A DNA stretch of 64,000 bases from Actinomyces ruminis (lineage in GTDB: Bacteria > Actinomycetota > Actinomycetes > Actinomycetales > Actinomycetaceae), in assembly GCF_002154335.2 (NCBI RefSeq), contig NZ_MTPX02000042.1:154068-218067 (forward strand), given 5' to 3'. Below, one piece after another: positions 46,881-56,200 of the stretch. Numbering within the stretch: the stretch's first letter is position 1; each line of letters opens with the position of its first letter. The position numbers and the translations under genes were made by a program. Below the pieces are notes generated by a model. It ran no database searches. It was not told the DNA's origin and saw nothing but the letters and a program-made list of their open reading frames with translations.

Positions 46881-46893
46881 GTGAACCGTTCAC
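46881..46893. promoter_or_regulatory. Operator-like box 2 (GTGAAC-C-GTTCAC)
   Basis: Perfect palindrome with 6-base arms, 24 bases before the MFS start and just before its AAGGAGG site. A repressor bound here would block transcription or elongation. Confidence 0.5.
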
Positions 46894-46916
46894 TATCGAG
46901 GTACAAGGAGGTATCC

Positions 46917-48242
46917 ATGACGGCACCAGCAGACATCCGGGTGCGCAGGCCCGGTAAGACCAACTGGCGGTGGATCGTCGCCGTCGTCTGTGCCCTCGGG
47001 CTCGCTATCAACTACATCGATCGCTCAGCGATTTCTGTGTCCTTGCCCTACATGACCAAGGACTTTGACATCACACCGGGTGAGCAGGGCCTCATCCTCT
47101 CCGCGTTCTCCTGGTCCTACGCGATCATGCAGATTCCTGCGGGATCGCTCATCGACAAGTTCGGCGAGCGCGTGATGTTCGGCGCCTCGGTGTTCGTGTG
47201 GTCGGTGTGCACCGGCGCCACCTTCCTGGCCAGCAGCTTCGGCATGCTGTTCGGACTGCGCCTGGGACTGGGCATCGGCGAGTCCGGCGCATATCCGGCT
47301 TCCGCCAAGACCGTGTCTCGGTGGTTCCCCCAGCGGGAACGTGCCCGCGCCACCTCCGTGTACGACTCGGGCGCGCGCATCGGCTCGGCCATCGCCACCC
47401 CCGTCATCGCCGGAATCATCGGCCTTTGGGGATGGCGCTGGGTGTTCCTGATCGCCGGGGTGCTCGGGATCCTGTGGGCGCTCGGTTGGTGGACCCTATA
47501 CCGTCGCCCGGAACTCGTTGGTCGCATCGGCGAGGAAGAGATGGCAATCATCAACGAGGGCCGTGAGCAGGAGGCACGCGAGGCGGCTGCGGCCGGCACC
47601 GAAAAGGCCATCCCGGTGCTCGTCCTACTGCGCAAGCGGGCCGTGTGGGCCATGATGATCGGTTTCTTCTGCGTCAACTTCGCGGTGACCTTCTTCCTCA
47701 CCTGGTTCCCCACCTACCTGGTTGACGAGCGCGGTTTCGACCTACTCAAGCTCGGTCTGTTCGGGGCGATTCCCCCGATCTGCTCGATCATCGGGTCCTG
47801 GAGCGGCGGCCTGGTCAACGACGCCCTGCTCAAGCGCGGTTGGTCAGTGACTCGTGTGCGCAAGACCTGCCTGGTGGTCGGCATGCTGTTGTGCGCCGTC
47901 ATCGGAGCGGCAGCATTCGTCCCGACGGCGGGCCTGGCACTGGCGCTCATGTCGGTGTCCTACTTCGGCTCCGCCTTCACTATCGTCACCATCTGGTGCC
48001 TGCCCGCGGACTTCGTGCCCGCGTCCACCGTCGGTGTGCTGGGCGGTACGCAGAACTTCTTCTCCAACATCGGCTCGGCGCTCAACCCGATCGTCATCGG
48101 CTTCCTGTATGGAGCCACCGGCACCTTCGGGCTTCCGCTGCTGCTGTCCGGCGGAGTATGCATTATCGGCGCACTGGTCTTCGCCCTGATGCTCCCGAAG
48201 GTAGAGCAGATCGACTTCTCCCGGGACGTGATCACCGTGTGA
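46917..48242 (+). CDS. MFS transporter, anion:cation symporter (ACS) type
   Basis: 441 residues, ATG with AAGGAGG upstream. Twelve membrane segments with MFS signatures: NYIDRSAISVSLPYM in helix 1, GSLIDKFGERVMFG in loop 2-3 and RLGLGIGESGAYPAS in helix 4. ACS members carry glucarate, galactonate, hexuronates and similar sugar acids with protons. The exact substrate is not predictable, but the downstream enzymes suggest a sugar acid or polyol. First gene of the cluster, with operator-like boxes before it. Confidence 0.85.
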   Translation: MTAPADIRVRRPGKTNWRWIVAVVCALGLAINYIDRSAISVSLPYMTKDFDITPGEQGLILSAFSWSYAIMQIPAGSLIDKFGERVMFGASVFVWSVCTGATFLASSFGMLFGLRLGLGIGESGAYPASAKTVSRWFPQRERARATSVYDSGARIGSAIATPVIAGIIGLWGWRWVFLIAGVLGILWALGWWTLYRRPELVGRIGEEEMAIINEGREQEAREAAAAGTEKAIPVLVLLRKRAVWAMMIGFFCVNFAVTFFLTWFPTYLVDERGFDLLKLGLFGAIPPICSIIGSWSGGLVNDALLKRGWSVTRVRKTCLVVGMLLCAVIGAAAFVPTAGLALALMSVSYFGSAFTIVTIWCLPADFVPASTVGVLGGTQNFFSNIGSALNPIVIGFLYGATGTFGLPLLLSGGVCIIGALVFALMLPKVEQIDFSRDVITV

Positions 48243-48386
48243 GAACAGGAATAGACCGCGCCAAGACGGGGACAGGGAGAACGGCCCCGTTGGCTTGGAA
48301 TCCGCAATTCGGTGGGCGCGCTCCACACGGGTCAATCGCCACTCACACCACACGACACCGCCACAACGACGAAAGGAGGTGGGACG

Positions 48387-49283
48387 ATGCATTCAGAAGC
48401 GATTCTCAACGATCAGGGAGGCACCATGGCCATCACCGTTCGCTCCGGCGTCACCGACGAGCCCCGTACCAAGGGGGACCGGCGGCGCGCCCGGCTCGTT
48501 GAGATGCTCGGCGAGGGATCGGACAAGCGTGCGTCGGTGAATGAGCTGGCTCAGGCCCTGGATGTATCCGTGGTCACCATTCGCCGCGATCTGGCCCTGT
48601 TGGAGAAGGACGAGATCATCTCCCGCACCTACGGGGGTGCCTCGCTGGCCCCCGGCAGGCGTGAGCTGACCATGGCGCAGCGTCAGGTGAGCAACGCCGT
48701 TGAGAAGGAGGCGATCGCCCAGGTGGCAGTTTCCCTCATCAATGAGGGTGATCTGGTGATCCTCGATGCCGGTTCCACGGCGGAACGTATTGCCACCGCC
48801 ATCGACAACCGCTTCGAACTCACCGTGGTCACCAACGGGCTGCGCTGCATTAACCAGCTCGTGGGACAGGACAAGGTCCATGTGCTCGTTCTCGGCGGCA
48901 ACCTGCGTGGCATCAACGAGACCATCTGCGGCGGTGACGCCGAGATGACCTTGTCCCGCATCTACGGGAACATCGCCTTCGTCGGTGCCGACGCCGTAAG
49001 CGCCGAGCGCGGCATCGCCTCGCGCACCTACGACCAGTCCCGGCTGAAGTCGATGATGCTGCGCCAGGCTTCCCAGGTGTATGTCATCGCCGACTCCTCC
49101 AAGCTTGACGACGACACCGACTACCCTTACTGGTCCCCGCTGCCCCACGAATGGGGACTTATCACCGACGTCAAAGCCTCCTCCGAGCAGATCGATGCCC
49201 TCGAGGAGCGCGGCGCCACCACCATTCTGCTCGCCGGCGAGCAGAGCCCCAAAGACTCACGTAATTCCAAGGAAGAACCATGA
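48387..49283 (+). CDS. DeoR-family transcriptional regulator
   Basis: 298 residues. ATG 48387 follows AAAGGAGGTGGG, and an internal ATG at 48426 is an alternative. N-terminal winged HTH: KRASVNELAQALDVSVVTIR, RDLALLEKDEIISRTYGGAS (about residues 45-85). The DeoR sensor domain follows (LVILDAGSTAERIATAI, VVTNGLRCINQL, VHVLVLGGNLRG, FVGADAVSAERGIAS), which binds a phosphorylated sugar intermediate in known members. Usually a repressor of the linked operon. The stop overlaps the next ATG. Confidence 0.9.
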   Translation: MHSEAILNDQGGTMAITVRSGVTDEPRTKGDRRRARLVEMLGEGSDKRASVNELAQALDVSVVTIRRDLALLEKDEIISRTYGGASLAPGRRELTMAQRQVSNAVEKEAIAQVAVSLINEGDLVILDAGSTAERIATAIDNRFELTVVTNGLRCINQLVGQDKVHVLVLGGNLRGINETICGGDAEMTLSRIYGNIAFVGADAVSAERGIASRTYDQSRLKSMMLRQASQVYVIADSSKLDDDTDYPYWSPLPHEWGLITDVKASSEQIDALEERGATTILLAGEQSPKDSRNSKEEP

Positions 49284-50359
49284 CCAGCAATGCGACTGTC
49301 AACACGACCGTCGATCTAAGGGCCACCATGCGCAAGGCCGTACTGCACGCTCCGAACGACATGCGGATCGAGCAGGTTCCGATCCCCGAGCTTGAGCCGG
49401 GTGACGTCCTGCTCAAGGTCACCGGGGCCCTGCTGTGCGGGACGGACGTGCGCATCTACACCGGCCGCAAGACCCGCAACGTCTCCCTGCCCTCCACGCT
49501 GGGGCACGAATTCGCCGGGGAGGTGGTAGCCGTGAATGGCGACCTGCCCGAGGGCGTGTCCATGGGCGACCAGGTCTGCGTCTACCCGCTGGTCCCGTGC
49601 GGGACTTGCTCGGCCTGTTCCAAGGGCCACCCCAACATCTGCCGCAACCGCGTCGCCTTCGGCTATCAGCTCGACGGCGGGCTGTCGCAGTACGTGCGGG
49701 TCCCCGCCCGGGCCCGTGAGAACCTCATCCCGATCAACCATGTCTCCGCTCTGGAGGCCGCCATCGTCGAGCCGGTCTCCTGCGCCCTGAACGGCCAGAA
49801 CCTGGCCAAGGTCGCCGGGGCGGACACCGTGCTGGTGGCCGGGGCGGGCCCACTCGGCCTGATCCACATCCGTCTGGCCAAGGCCCAAGGTGTGCGCCAG
49901 GTCATCTCCGTGGAGCCCAACCAGGCCCGCCACGATATCGCCCGCGCCTCCGGAGCCGACCTGGTGCTCGCCCCGAGCGACGACATCGCCGACCGGATTC
50001 GTGACTTCGCCCCCGACGGCATCGACGTGGTCATCATGGCCATCGGCCGTCCCGAGGCGATGACCCCCTACCTGGGCGTGCTCGCCCCCGGCGCCCGCAT
50101 CTCCGTGTTCGCCGGCTTCAACTCCGAGGCCAAGCTCGAGTTCGTCGCCAACGACATCCACTACAACGAGTACGAAATCGTCGGCGCCTCCTCCTGCCGC
50201 CTGGAGAACTTCCAGCAGGTGGCTCCGATGATCGACGACGGTCGGCTGAAGGTGGCCGATCTGATCGGCACCCAACTGCCGCTGGACCGCGCCGTGGAGG
50301 CCATCGACCTGGCCGCCTCCGGTGCCGACATGCGCGTCGGCGTCGACGTCTGGGCCTGA
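49280..50359 (+). CDS. Zinc-dependent sugar-alcohol/sugar-acid dehydrogenase (MDR family)
   Basis: 359 residues. Catalytic zinc ligands C53 (LLCGTD) and H76-E77 (LGHEFAG). Structural zinc cysteines C107, C110, C113 and C121 (CGTCSACSKGHPNIC). The NAD-binding fold has VAGAGPLGLIHIRLAK. It resembles sorbitol, threonine and L-galactonate/L-gulonate 5-dehydrogenases, which oxidise a secondary hydroxyl to a ketone. It probably makes the keto intermediate that the kinase and aldolase then use. The ATG overlaps the regulator's stop. Confidence 0.9.
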   Translation: MTSNATVNTTVDLRATMRKAVLHAPNDMRIEQVPIPELEPGDVLLKVTGALLCGTDVRIYTGRKTRNVSLPSTLGHEFAGEVVAVNGDLPEGVSMGDQVCVYPLVPCGTCSACSKGHPNICRNRVAFGYQLDGGLSQYVRVPARARENLIPINHVSALEAAIVEPVSCALNGQNLAKVAGADTVLVAGAGPLGLIHIRLAKAQGVRQVISVEPNQARHDIARASGADLVLAPSDDIADRIRDFAPDGIDVVIMAIGRPEAMTPYLGVLAPGARISVFAGFNSEAKLEFVANDIHYNEYEIVGASSCRLENFQQVAPMIDDGRLKVADLIGTQLPLDRAVEAIDLAASGADMRVGVDVWA

Positions 50360-50512
50360 CGCCCGGCGACTCCTCCCAACCGCCCTTCCGGCTCGCGTTC
50401 ACGCCGCGAGTCTCGGCCAGTACACCCTTTTGCGACTCACTGACTGATTTCACCCGAGTGGCCCGGCGCAGGGTCGAGCCACGCATCAACACACCGACAA
50501 GGAGAAAGAACC

Positions 50513-51340
50513 ATGTCCGTCTACTCGCTCAACCCCGTCGGCACCACTCCCGCCCTCGGCCGCCAGCTGCGCCTGCGGCGCCTGCTCGGCGCGGACGGCC
50601 GCATGATGTCGGTGGCTCTTGACCAGGCCGTCCCCCGCGGCGTCGCCCCGCGCCTGGCCGACATCAAGAACACCTTCAACCGGATCATCGAGGGCGAGCC
50701 CGACGCCTTCACCGTTTTCAAGGGCATTGCCGGCCACCTGCTGTGGGACAACGACGTCACCGTGCCGCTCATCATCAAGGGCTCCACCTTCTGCGTCGAC
50801 TTCCACCCCACCTACGACGCCACGGTCGGCAACGTTCACGACGCCATCCGCCTGGGCGCCGACGCACTCGCCATTGGCATCTCCGCTGGCTCGGAGAACC
50901 AGGTCGCCATGCTGGAGATGATGTCCGCGACCACCGAGGAAGCCCACAAGTGGGGCATGCCGGTCATCTGCCACGCCTACCCCTCCGGGGAGCTGTGGGG
51001 CGACCGCAAGGGTTCCACCGAGTCCGTCGTCTACGCGGCCCGCGCTGCCGCCGAATGCGGCACCGACATCGTCAAGACCTGGTACACCGGCTCCGCGGCG
51101 GAGTTCAAGCAGGTCGTCGACGCCGTCCCCACGCCCGTCGTCGCCGCCGGCGGCGCGCCCGCCCCCAAGCCCATCAATGTGCTGGAGCAGGCGGCGGCCG
51201 TCATGGAGGCCGGCGGTGTGGGCATGACCTGCGGGCGCAACATCTGGCAGGCCGAGGACCCCGCCAAGATGGTTCGGGCGCTGCGCGCGGTGGTGCACGA
51301 CGGCGTTGTTCCCTCCGAGGCCGTCAAGCTGCTGGACTGA
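50513..51340 (+). CDS. Class I aldolase of the LsrF/LacD/FbaB-like group
   Basis: 275 residues, AAGGAGAAAG upstream. A TIM barrel. K188 in GTDIVKTWYTG is the expected Schiff-base lysine, preceded by VICHAYPSGE and followed by VVAAGGAPAPKPINVL and the phosphate-binding GMTCGRNIWQ. Family members cleave ketose phosphates to dihydroxyacetone phosphate or perform related aldol/thiolase reactions (LsrF, tagatose or fructose bisphosphate aldolases). Next to an FGGY kinase, cleavage of its product is the likely role. Substrate unknown. Confidence 0.85.
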   Translation: MSVYSLNPVGTTPALGRQLRLRRLLGADGRMMSVALDQAVPRGVAPRLADIKNTFNRIIEGEPDAFTVFKGIAGHLLWDNDVTVPLIIKGSTFCVDFHPTYDATVGNVHDAIRLGADALAIGISAGSENQVAMLEMMSATTEEAHKWGMPVICHAYPSGELWGDRKGSTESVVYAARAAAECGTDIVKTWYTGSAAEFKQVVDAVPTPVVAAGGAPAPKPINVLEQAAAVMEAGGVGMTCGRNIWQAEDPAKMVRALRAVVHDGVVPSEAVKLLD

Positions 51341-51382
51341 CGGCCGTCGGTGCCGCCAAGACGAGAGGATGACGGAGGTTCA

Positions 51383-52843
51383 ATGATGAGCACATTCGTC
51401 GGAATCGACCTGGGGACCTCGGCCACCAAGGCCGTCGTCGTCGACGCCGGTGGGGAGGTGATTGCCCGCGCCCGCTGCGCCCACCCGCGTTCCCGCTCCG
51501 TGCAGGGACGCGTGGACCCGCGGGCCTGGGAGCAGTCCATCCGCGGCGCGCTGGCCGAGCTGGGACCGACCCTGGCCGGCGCCGCCGGCGTCGGCATCGA
51601 CGTCCACTGCCCGGTCGCCGTGCCGCTGGACGACGTAGGAAGGGCCTGCGGCTTGGGAGTGGTGTGGGACAACAACATCCTGCGCTACTACTTCAACCAG
51701 TTCTCGGATCAGCGCTCGGAGCAGGCACTCGCGGCCACGGGGAATCACCCCTCGCAGTCGACCTTCATGGCCCTGGCGCACCCCTACCTGCGCAACCACG
51801 ACGCAGACGCCTTCGCCCGCATGGCCACCTTCGGCATGGCCGGCACCTGGCTCGGCGCTCTGCTCACGGGGCGCACCGCCCTGGACCCCACCCAGGCCTC
51901 CTACTCCGGCATCTTCAACACGCTGGAGCCGGAACGGGGATGGATTCAGGAGACCATCGACCTGCTGGATATCGACCCGGAGTCGCTCCCGCCGGTCAAG
52001 CACGCGGTGGAGATCCTCGGCACGGTCACCGCGGAGGCGGCCGCCGAATTCGGGCTGCCCGAGGGTATTCCCGTGTCGGTCGGCTCGGCCGACACCCCCG
52101 CCGCCTCCTATGCCCTGGGCACCAGACCGGGCACCAAGCCCTTCTTCATCATGGGCACCACCCATGTGATCAACTCCTGCCTGGACGCCCCGGACACGCG
52201 CGCCACGGCCCTGCAACGCTGTGGCAACCGGCCGGGGGAGTGGCTGATCAACGGTGTGACCAACGGCGGCGACGCCCTGGCCACCGGGGCGCTGGTGGCC
52301 GGCTTCGGCGAGGCCGGCGGCGGCGTCGCCGAGATGATTCGCACCGCCTACGACATCTCCCGCGAGGACGCGGTTACCGCCCCGTTCTTCATCCCGCACG
52401 TCATGCGGGAGCGGGGACCGCTGTGGTTCGAGGCGCCTTGCGCCCGACTGGTGGACATCACCCGTGAGACCAGCCGCGCGCAGGTGGCCCGCGGCATAGT
52501 CGACGGCGTCCTGCTAGTGGACCGCATGGTGCTCGGCTCCTGCGTGTCCAAGGGCTCGGGCTCCATTTACGTCACCGGCGCCTTCGGGGCCGACGAGGCC
52601 TTCCCCCAGATGCTCGCCGACATCCTCGACGCCGATCTGGACCTGGTCGACGAGTCCTACCTGCCGGCCATTGGGGCGGCGGGCATGTGCGGCGCCACCG
52701 TGGCCGGCCTGGTTCTGCCGGAGGTTGCCTCCCGGCGGGTCAGCCCGCGGCCGGATTGGGTGGCCATCAACGATGACCGCTGGGACGCCTTCCGCGCCTC
52801 CTGGACCGACGCGACCGGACGCGAGCCGCTGCCGGAGATCTGA
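51383..52843 (+). CDS. FGGY-family carbohydrate kinase
   Basis: 486 residues, ATG 51383 (GGAGG upstream; ATG 51386 also possible). N-terminal phosphate loop STFVGIDLGTSATKAVVVDA, domain I sugar contacts (GIDVHCPVAVPLDDVGRA, VVWDNNI). Domain II has SVGSADTPAASYALGTRPG, FFIMGTTHVIN and the ATP site IYVTGAFGADEAFPQ. FGGY enzymes phosphorylate open-chain or ring sugars such as xylulose, ribulose, gluconate or AI-2. Which one cannot be read from sequence. It lies between the aldolase and the glycerate genes. Confidence 0.9.
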   Translation: MMSTFVGIDLGTSATKAVVVDAGGEVIARARCAHPRSRSVQGRVDPRAWEQSIRGALAELGPTLAGAAGVGIDVHCPVAVPLDDVGRACGLGVVWDNNILRYYFNQFSDQRSEQALAATGNHPSQSTFMALAHPYLRNHDADAFARMATFGMAGTWLGALLTGRTALDPTQASYSGIFNTLEPERGWIQETIDLLDIDPESLPPVKHAVEILGTVTAEAAAEFGLPEGIPVSVGSADTPAASYALGTRPGTKPFFIMGTTHVINSCLDAPDTRATALQRCGNRPGEWLINGVTNGGDALATGALVAGFGEAGGGVAEMIRTAYDISREDAVTAPFFIPHVMRERGPLWFEAPCARLVDITRETSRAQVARGIVDGVLLVDRMVLGSCVSKGSGSIYVTGAFGADEAFPQMLADILDADLDLVDESYLPAIGAAGMCGATVAGLVLPEVASRRVSPRPDWVAINDDRWDAFRASWTDATGREPLPEI

Positions 52844-52893
52844 CTGCCGCGGCCGCCCATCTTCAACTGTCACCTCTAACGAAAGGCAATTCC

Positions 52894-53899
52894 ATGACTA
52901 CATCTACAAATAGTGTGGAGGCTGTGAAGCCGTCCCAGTCCGTGTACGTCGCCCGGCTGCTGACCGACGCCGTCACCCGTGAGCTGGACTCCCATGCCGG
53001 GGTCAGCTTCGACGTCGGCCAGGAGGCGCCGCCCGCTCGGGCGGAGCTGCTGGAACGGGGTGGCCGGGAAGGACGCCGCCATCGTCACGCTCACCGAGCG
53101 CATAGACGAGGAGTTCTTCGCGGCCGCCGGGCCGAGCCTGAAGGTGGTGGCCAATGTGGCCGTCGGCTTCGACAATATCGACCTTGCCGCCGCCGCCCGC
53201 CACGGCGTCACGGTAACCAACACCCCCGGGGTGCTGGACGGTGCCACCGCCGACCACACCTTCGCCCTCATCCTGGCCCTGGGGCGGCGCATCGTCGAGG
53301 CCGACCGCTTCATCCGTGAGGGCAACCAGTGGGTGTGGGGGCCGCGCATGTTCGTCGGACTGGACATCTCCGCCGGTGCCACCCTGGGCATCATCGGCCT
53401 GGGGCGCATCGGCATGGCCGTGGCCCGGCGCGCCCGTGCCTTCGACATGCGTGTCATCGCCACCGATGCCACCCGCCCGCTGGGTTCCACGGTCGAGGGC
53501 GTCGAGATCGTCAGCCAGGAGGAACTGCTGGTGAGCGCCGACGTCGTCTCTCTGCACGTACCGCTGCTGCCCTCCACCCGCCACCTGATCAACCGGGAGG
53601 CACTGGCTGCCATGAAGCCGGGCGCCTACCTGGTCAACTGCGCGCGCGGCGGCATCGTGGACGAGCAGGCGCTGATCGAGGCGATCGACTCCGGGCACCT
53701 GCGCGGCGCCGCCATCGACACCTTCGAGGGGGAGCCGCACGTCAACCCCGAGCTGATCGCCCGGCCGCAGGTGGTGCTCACCCCGCACACCGCCAGCGCG
53801 GGTGAGGCGACGCGTGACCGTATGTGCCGGCTCGCCGTCGACAATGTTCTCGCCGTGCTGGCCGGGCGTGAGCCGCTCACTCCGGTGAAGACTGCCTAA
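52894..53899 (+). CDS. D-2-hydroxyacid dehydrogenase (D-glycerate dehydrogenase / hydroxypyruvate reductase type), apparent frameshift
   Basis: ATG 52894, GAAAGG upstream. After ARAELLER the frame must lose one base in a GGGG run (near 53057-53060) to give VAGKDAAIVTLTERIDEEFF. This is one of the few shifts needing removal, not addition. NAD fold: TLGIIGLGRIGMAVARRARA. Catalytic Arg in LVNCARGGIVDE, Glu in DTFEGEPHVN, His in LTPHTASAG. About 335 residues. The family reduces hydroxypyruvate or glyoxylate to D-glycerate or glycolate. The adjacent glycerate kinase supports glycerate as product. Confidence 0.85.
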
Positions 53900-53945
53900 G
53901 GCGTACGCCGAGGCCCCGCCGCGACCGGAGAGGAAGGACAGCACC

Positions 53946-55049
53946 GTGAAGATCGTTTTGGCGCCCGACTCCTTCAAGGAGAACATGACGGCACTGCAAG
54001 CCGCCCGGGCCATGCAACGCGGCGTGCACGACGTCTACCCCGAAGCCGAGACGGTCATGGTGCCCATGTCCGACGGCGGGGAGGGTTTCGTGGATGCCAT
54101 CGCCGCCGCCTGGGGCGCCGAGGTCGTCACGGTGCCCACCGTCGACGCCCTGGGGCGGCCTATCCGGGCCGCCTATGGGCTCGACGGTGACCGCGCTGTC
54201 ATGGACGTGGCCAGCTGCGCCGGCCTGGAGCTCATCGACCCCGCCGACCGGGATGTCCTGCACTCCAACACCGCCGGACTGGGGCTGCTCATTAAGGACG
54301 CCGTCGGCCGCGGAGCCCGGCGCATCATCCTCGGCATTGGCGGGTCGGCCACCAATGACGCCGGCCTGGGCATGCTCACCGCCCTGGGGGCCCGACTCCT
54401 CGACGCCGTCGGCGAACCCGTCACGCCCTACCCCGAGCAGTTCGAACGGATAGCCGCCATCGACCTGGACGGCCTGCTCCCAGAACTCGCCCGAGTCCGC
54501 TTCCAGGTGGCCTGTGATGTGACCAACCCGCTCGCCGGCCCCGACGGCGCTACCGCCGTATTCGGGCCCCAGAAGGGCGTGACCCCCGAGTGGGTGTCGG
54601 TTCTGGACCGGGCCCTGGCCCACGTAGCCCGGGTATCTGGACACGGGAAAGAGGCGGCCGTGCCCGGGGCCGGTGCCGCGGGTGGACTCGGCTTCTCCCT
54701 GCGGGTCTTCCTCGGCGCCGAGCTCGAGCCCGGGGTCGAGTTGGTGGCGCGCGCCGTCGCCCTGGGCGACGCCGTAGTCGGAGCTGATCTGGTGCTGACC
54801 GGCGAGGGATCCGTGGACGCCCAGACCCTGGCGGGCAAGACGCCCGCCGGGGTCGCCCGCGTCGCCGCCGGGGCGGGCGTGCCCTGCGTCGTCTTCGCCG
54901 GGCGCATCAAGGACGGGGCGGAGAACCTGCTCGAGCACGGGGTGCGCGACCTGGTCAAGGTCGGCCCGCCCGACGAGCCCCTGGAGCAGGCCCTGCGCCA
55001 CGGCCAGGAGAACCTGCGCCGCGCCGTCGGCGACTACCTGCGCCGCTGA
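53946..55049 (+). CDS. Glycerate kinase (GarK/GlxK type)
   Basis: 367 residues, GTG start with GAGAGGAAGG upstream. Diagnostic motifs: KIVLAPDSFKENMTALQAAR, VPMSDGGEGFVDAI, HSNTAGLGLLIKDAV, ILGIGGSATNDAGLGML, VACDVTNPLAGPDGATAVFG, GAGAAGGLGFSLRVFLGA and VLTGEGSVDAQTLAGKTP. It phosphorylates D-glycerate (2-phosphoglycerate in this group), feeding lower glycolysis. Last gene of the catabolic cluster, 46 bases after the dehydrogenase. Confidence 0.95.
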   Translation: MKIVLAPDSFKENMTALQAARAMQRGVHDVYPEAETVMVPMSDGGEGFVDAIAAAWGAEVVTVPTVDALGRPIRAAYGLDGDRAVMDVASCAGLELIDPADRDVLHSNTAGLGLLIKDAVGRGARRIILGIGGSATNDAGLGMLTALGARLLDAVGEPVTPYPEQFERIAAIDLDGLLPELARVRFQVACDVTNPLAGPDGATAVFGPQKGVTPEWVSVLDRALAHVARVSGHGKEAAVPGAGAAGGLGFSLRVFLGAELEPGVELVARAVALGDAVVGADLVLTGEGSVDAQTLAGKTPAGVARVAAGAGVPCVVFAGRIKDGAENLLEHGVRDLVKVGPPDEPLEQALRHGQENLRRAVGDYLRR

Positions 55050-55100
55050 TCCCCAGCCGGTGCGGGGCCGCCATGCGTGGTTTCTACCGATCTCGGCGAG

Positions 55101-56177
55101 TCAGTCGGCGGGGGTGCAGGCGCCGGGCGTGTACCCGTAGGCGGCCAGGGTGGCATAGGTCTGCTCCGTCGGCGGTGCCGCGAAGCCGTCCTCCACGGGC
55201 CCTGCCGGAACCTCCACCAGGTTGACGGCGGTAGCGCCCTCGCCCGAGCCGCTGACGGCGCGGGCAAGTCGGGCCAGGTCCAGCAGACCGGTGCCGGAGT
55301 CGACCCCGAGGTTTCCGGTGAGCGTCCATGCCAACGACTGGAGTGCCAAAGGACTACGGGCTCGCTCCGACAGGGCGGACATGACGGCGCGCATCACGAC
55401 GCCGGTGAAGCGGCTGCGTCGTTCTGCGCCCTCCTGCTCCGACAGCGCCACCCACTGCCCATTGCGCTGCACCTCCGGGTGGCGGGAGCGTACCAGTGCC
55501 AGGGCATCCACGCCGTTTAGGCGCTGCGTGCCCGCGGCATCGATCTCAAGCCCGGAGTAGGCGTCGCGTACGGGCTCGTCGATCGCCACGTCGACCCCGC
55601 CCAGGGAATCAACGATGTCGGCGAACTGGGCCATATCGACGGTGACCACGTGGTCGGCGGCCACACCGTAGGCGGAGCACAGGGCATTAACCGTGTACTG
55701 CGGCCCCTGCAGGAAGGACGTGGCGAGGCGCTCCGCGAACAGCTGGCCCTGCGCCACAATCAAGTCACGCGGCAGCACCAGTACGTTCACACCGGAGGCG
55801 GCCGGCTGCACCAGCACGACGACGTCGGCGCGCGCTCCTTCGCCCACCTCCTCGACGCCGCCGTAGCGGGCGGGCCCGTCGGGCAGATCGGTGCGCGAAT
55901 CGGTGCCGATCACCAGCCAGGTCTCCGCTGCGTCCCCCGTGGCGGTGACGCTCCCGGAGGCATGGCCGGGCAGATCGACGTTGAAGCGGTCCAGGCGGGT
56001 CCACAACACGCATAGGTCTCCCACTCCGAGGACCAGTAGCACAGCAAGGACAGTACAGACGGCGGCACGCAGCGGACGCCTGCGCCCCCATACACGCACC
56101 CGCGCCCACCAGGCGGAAAGCGCTTGGTGCGCGGGCGAGTATGCCTGCCGTTGTGGGCGAGTTAGCGAGGAGGTCAT
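55101..56177 (-). CDS. LytR-CpsA-Psr (LCP) family cell-wall glycopolymer ligase
   Basis: 358 residues, ATG 56177 (GTG 56180 just upstream). A basic cytoplasmic N terminus, one membrane helix (AAVCTVLAVLLVLGVGDLCVL) and an extracellular LCP domain: ETWLVIGTDSRTDLPDG, RADVVVLVQPAASGVNVLVL with PRDL, YTVNALCSAYG, VDSLGGVDVAIDEPVRD and LNGVDALALVRSRHPE with conserved Arg residues. LCP enzymes attach polymers or glycoproteins to peptidoglycan. In Actinomyces one LCP glycosylates a surface protein, so the adjacent LAKTG protein could be a substrate (inference). Confidence 0.85.
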   Translation of the reverse strand: MTSSLTRPQRQAYSPAHQALSAWWARVRVWGRRRPLRAAVCTVLAVLLVLGVGDLCVLWTRLDRFNVDLPGHASGSVTATGDAAETWLVIGTDSRTDLPDGPARYGGVEEVGEGARADVVVLVQPAASGVNVLVLPRDLIVAQGQLFAERLATSFLQGPQYTVNALCSAYGVAADHVVTVDMAQFADIVDSLGGVDVAIDEPVRDAYSGLEIDAAGTQRLNGVDALALVRSRHPEVQRNGQWVALSEQEGAERRSRFTGVVMRAVMSALSERARSPLALQSLAWTLTGNLGVDSGTGLLDLARLARAVSGSGEGATAVNLVEVPAGPVEDGFAAPPTEQTYATLAAYGYTPGACTPAD

Positions 56178-56200
56178 CACCCGGGCAGACTAGCCACCAG

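Larger units (their letters stand above)
46563..46916. other. Divergent promoter region between pepN and the MFS gene
   Basis: About 350 bases without a gene. The MFS-proximal half is richer in A/T than its surroundings and contains two related boxes (46767-46776 and 46881-46893), a GATCGA-rich stretch at 46784-46800 and TTGACG near 46805, the likely control region of the catabolic cluster. Confidence 0.5.

Noticed and set aside
47200..47570. Small + strand ORF within the MFS gene
   Set aside because: Out-of-frame shadow of a membrane transporter; no start site context.
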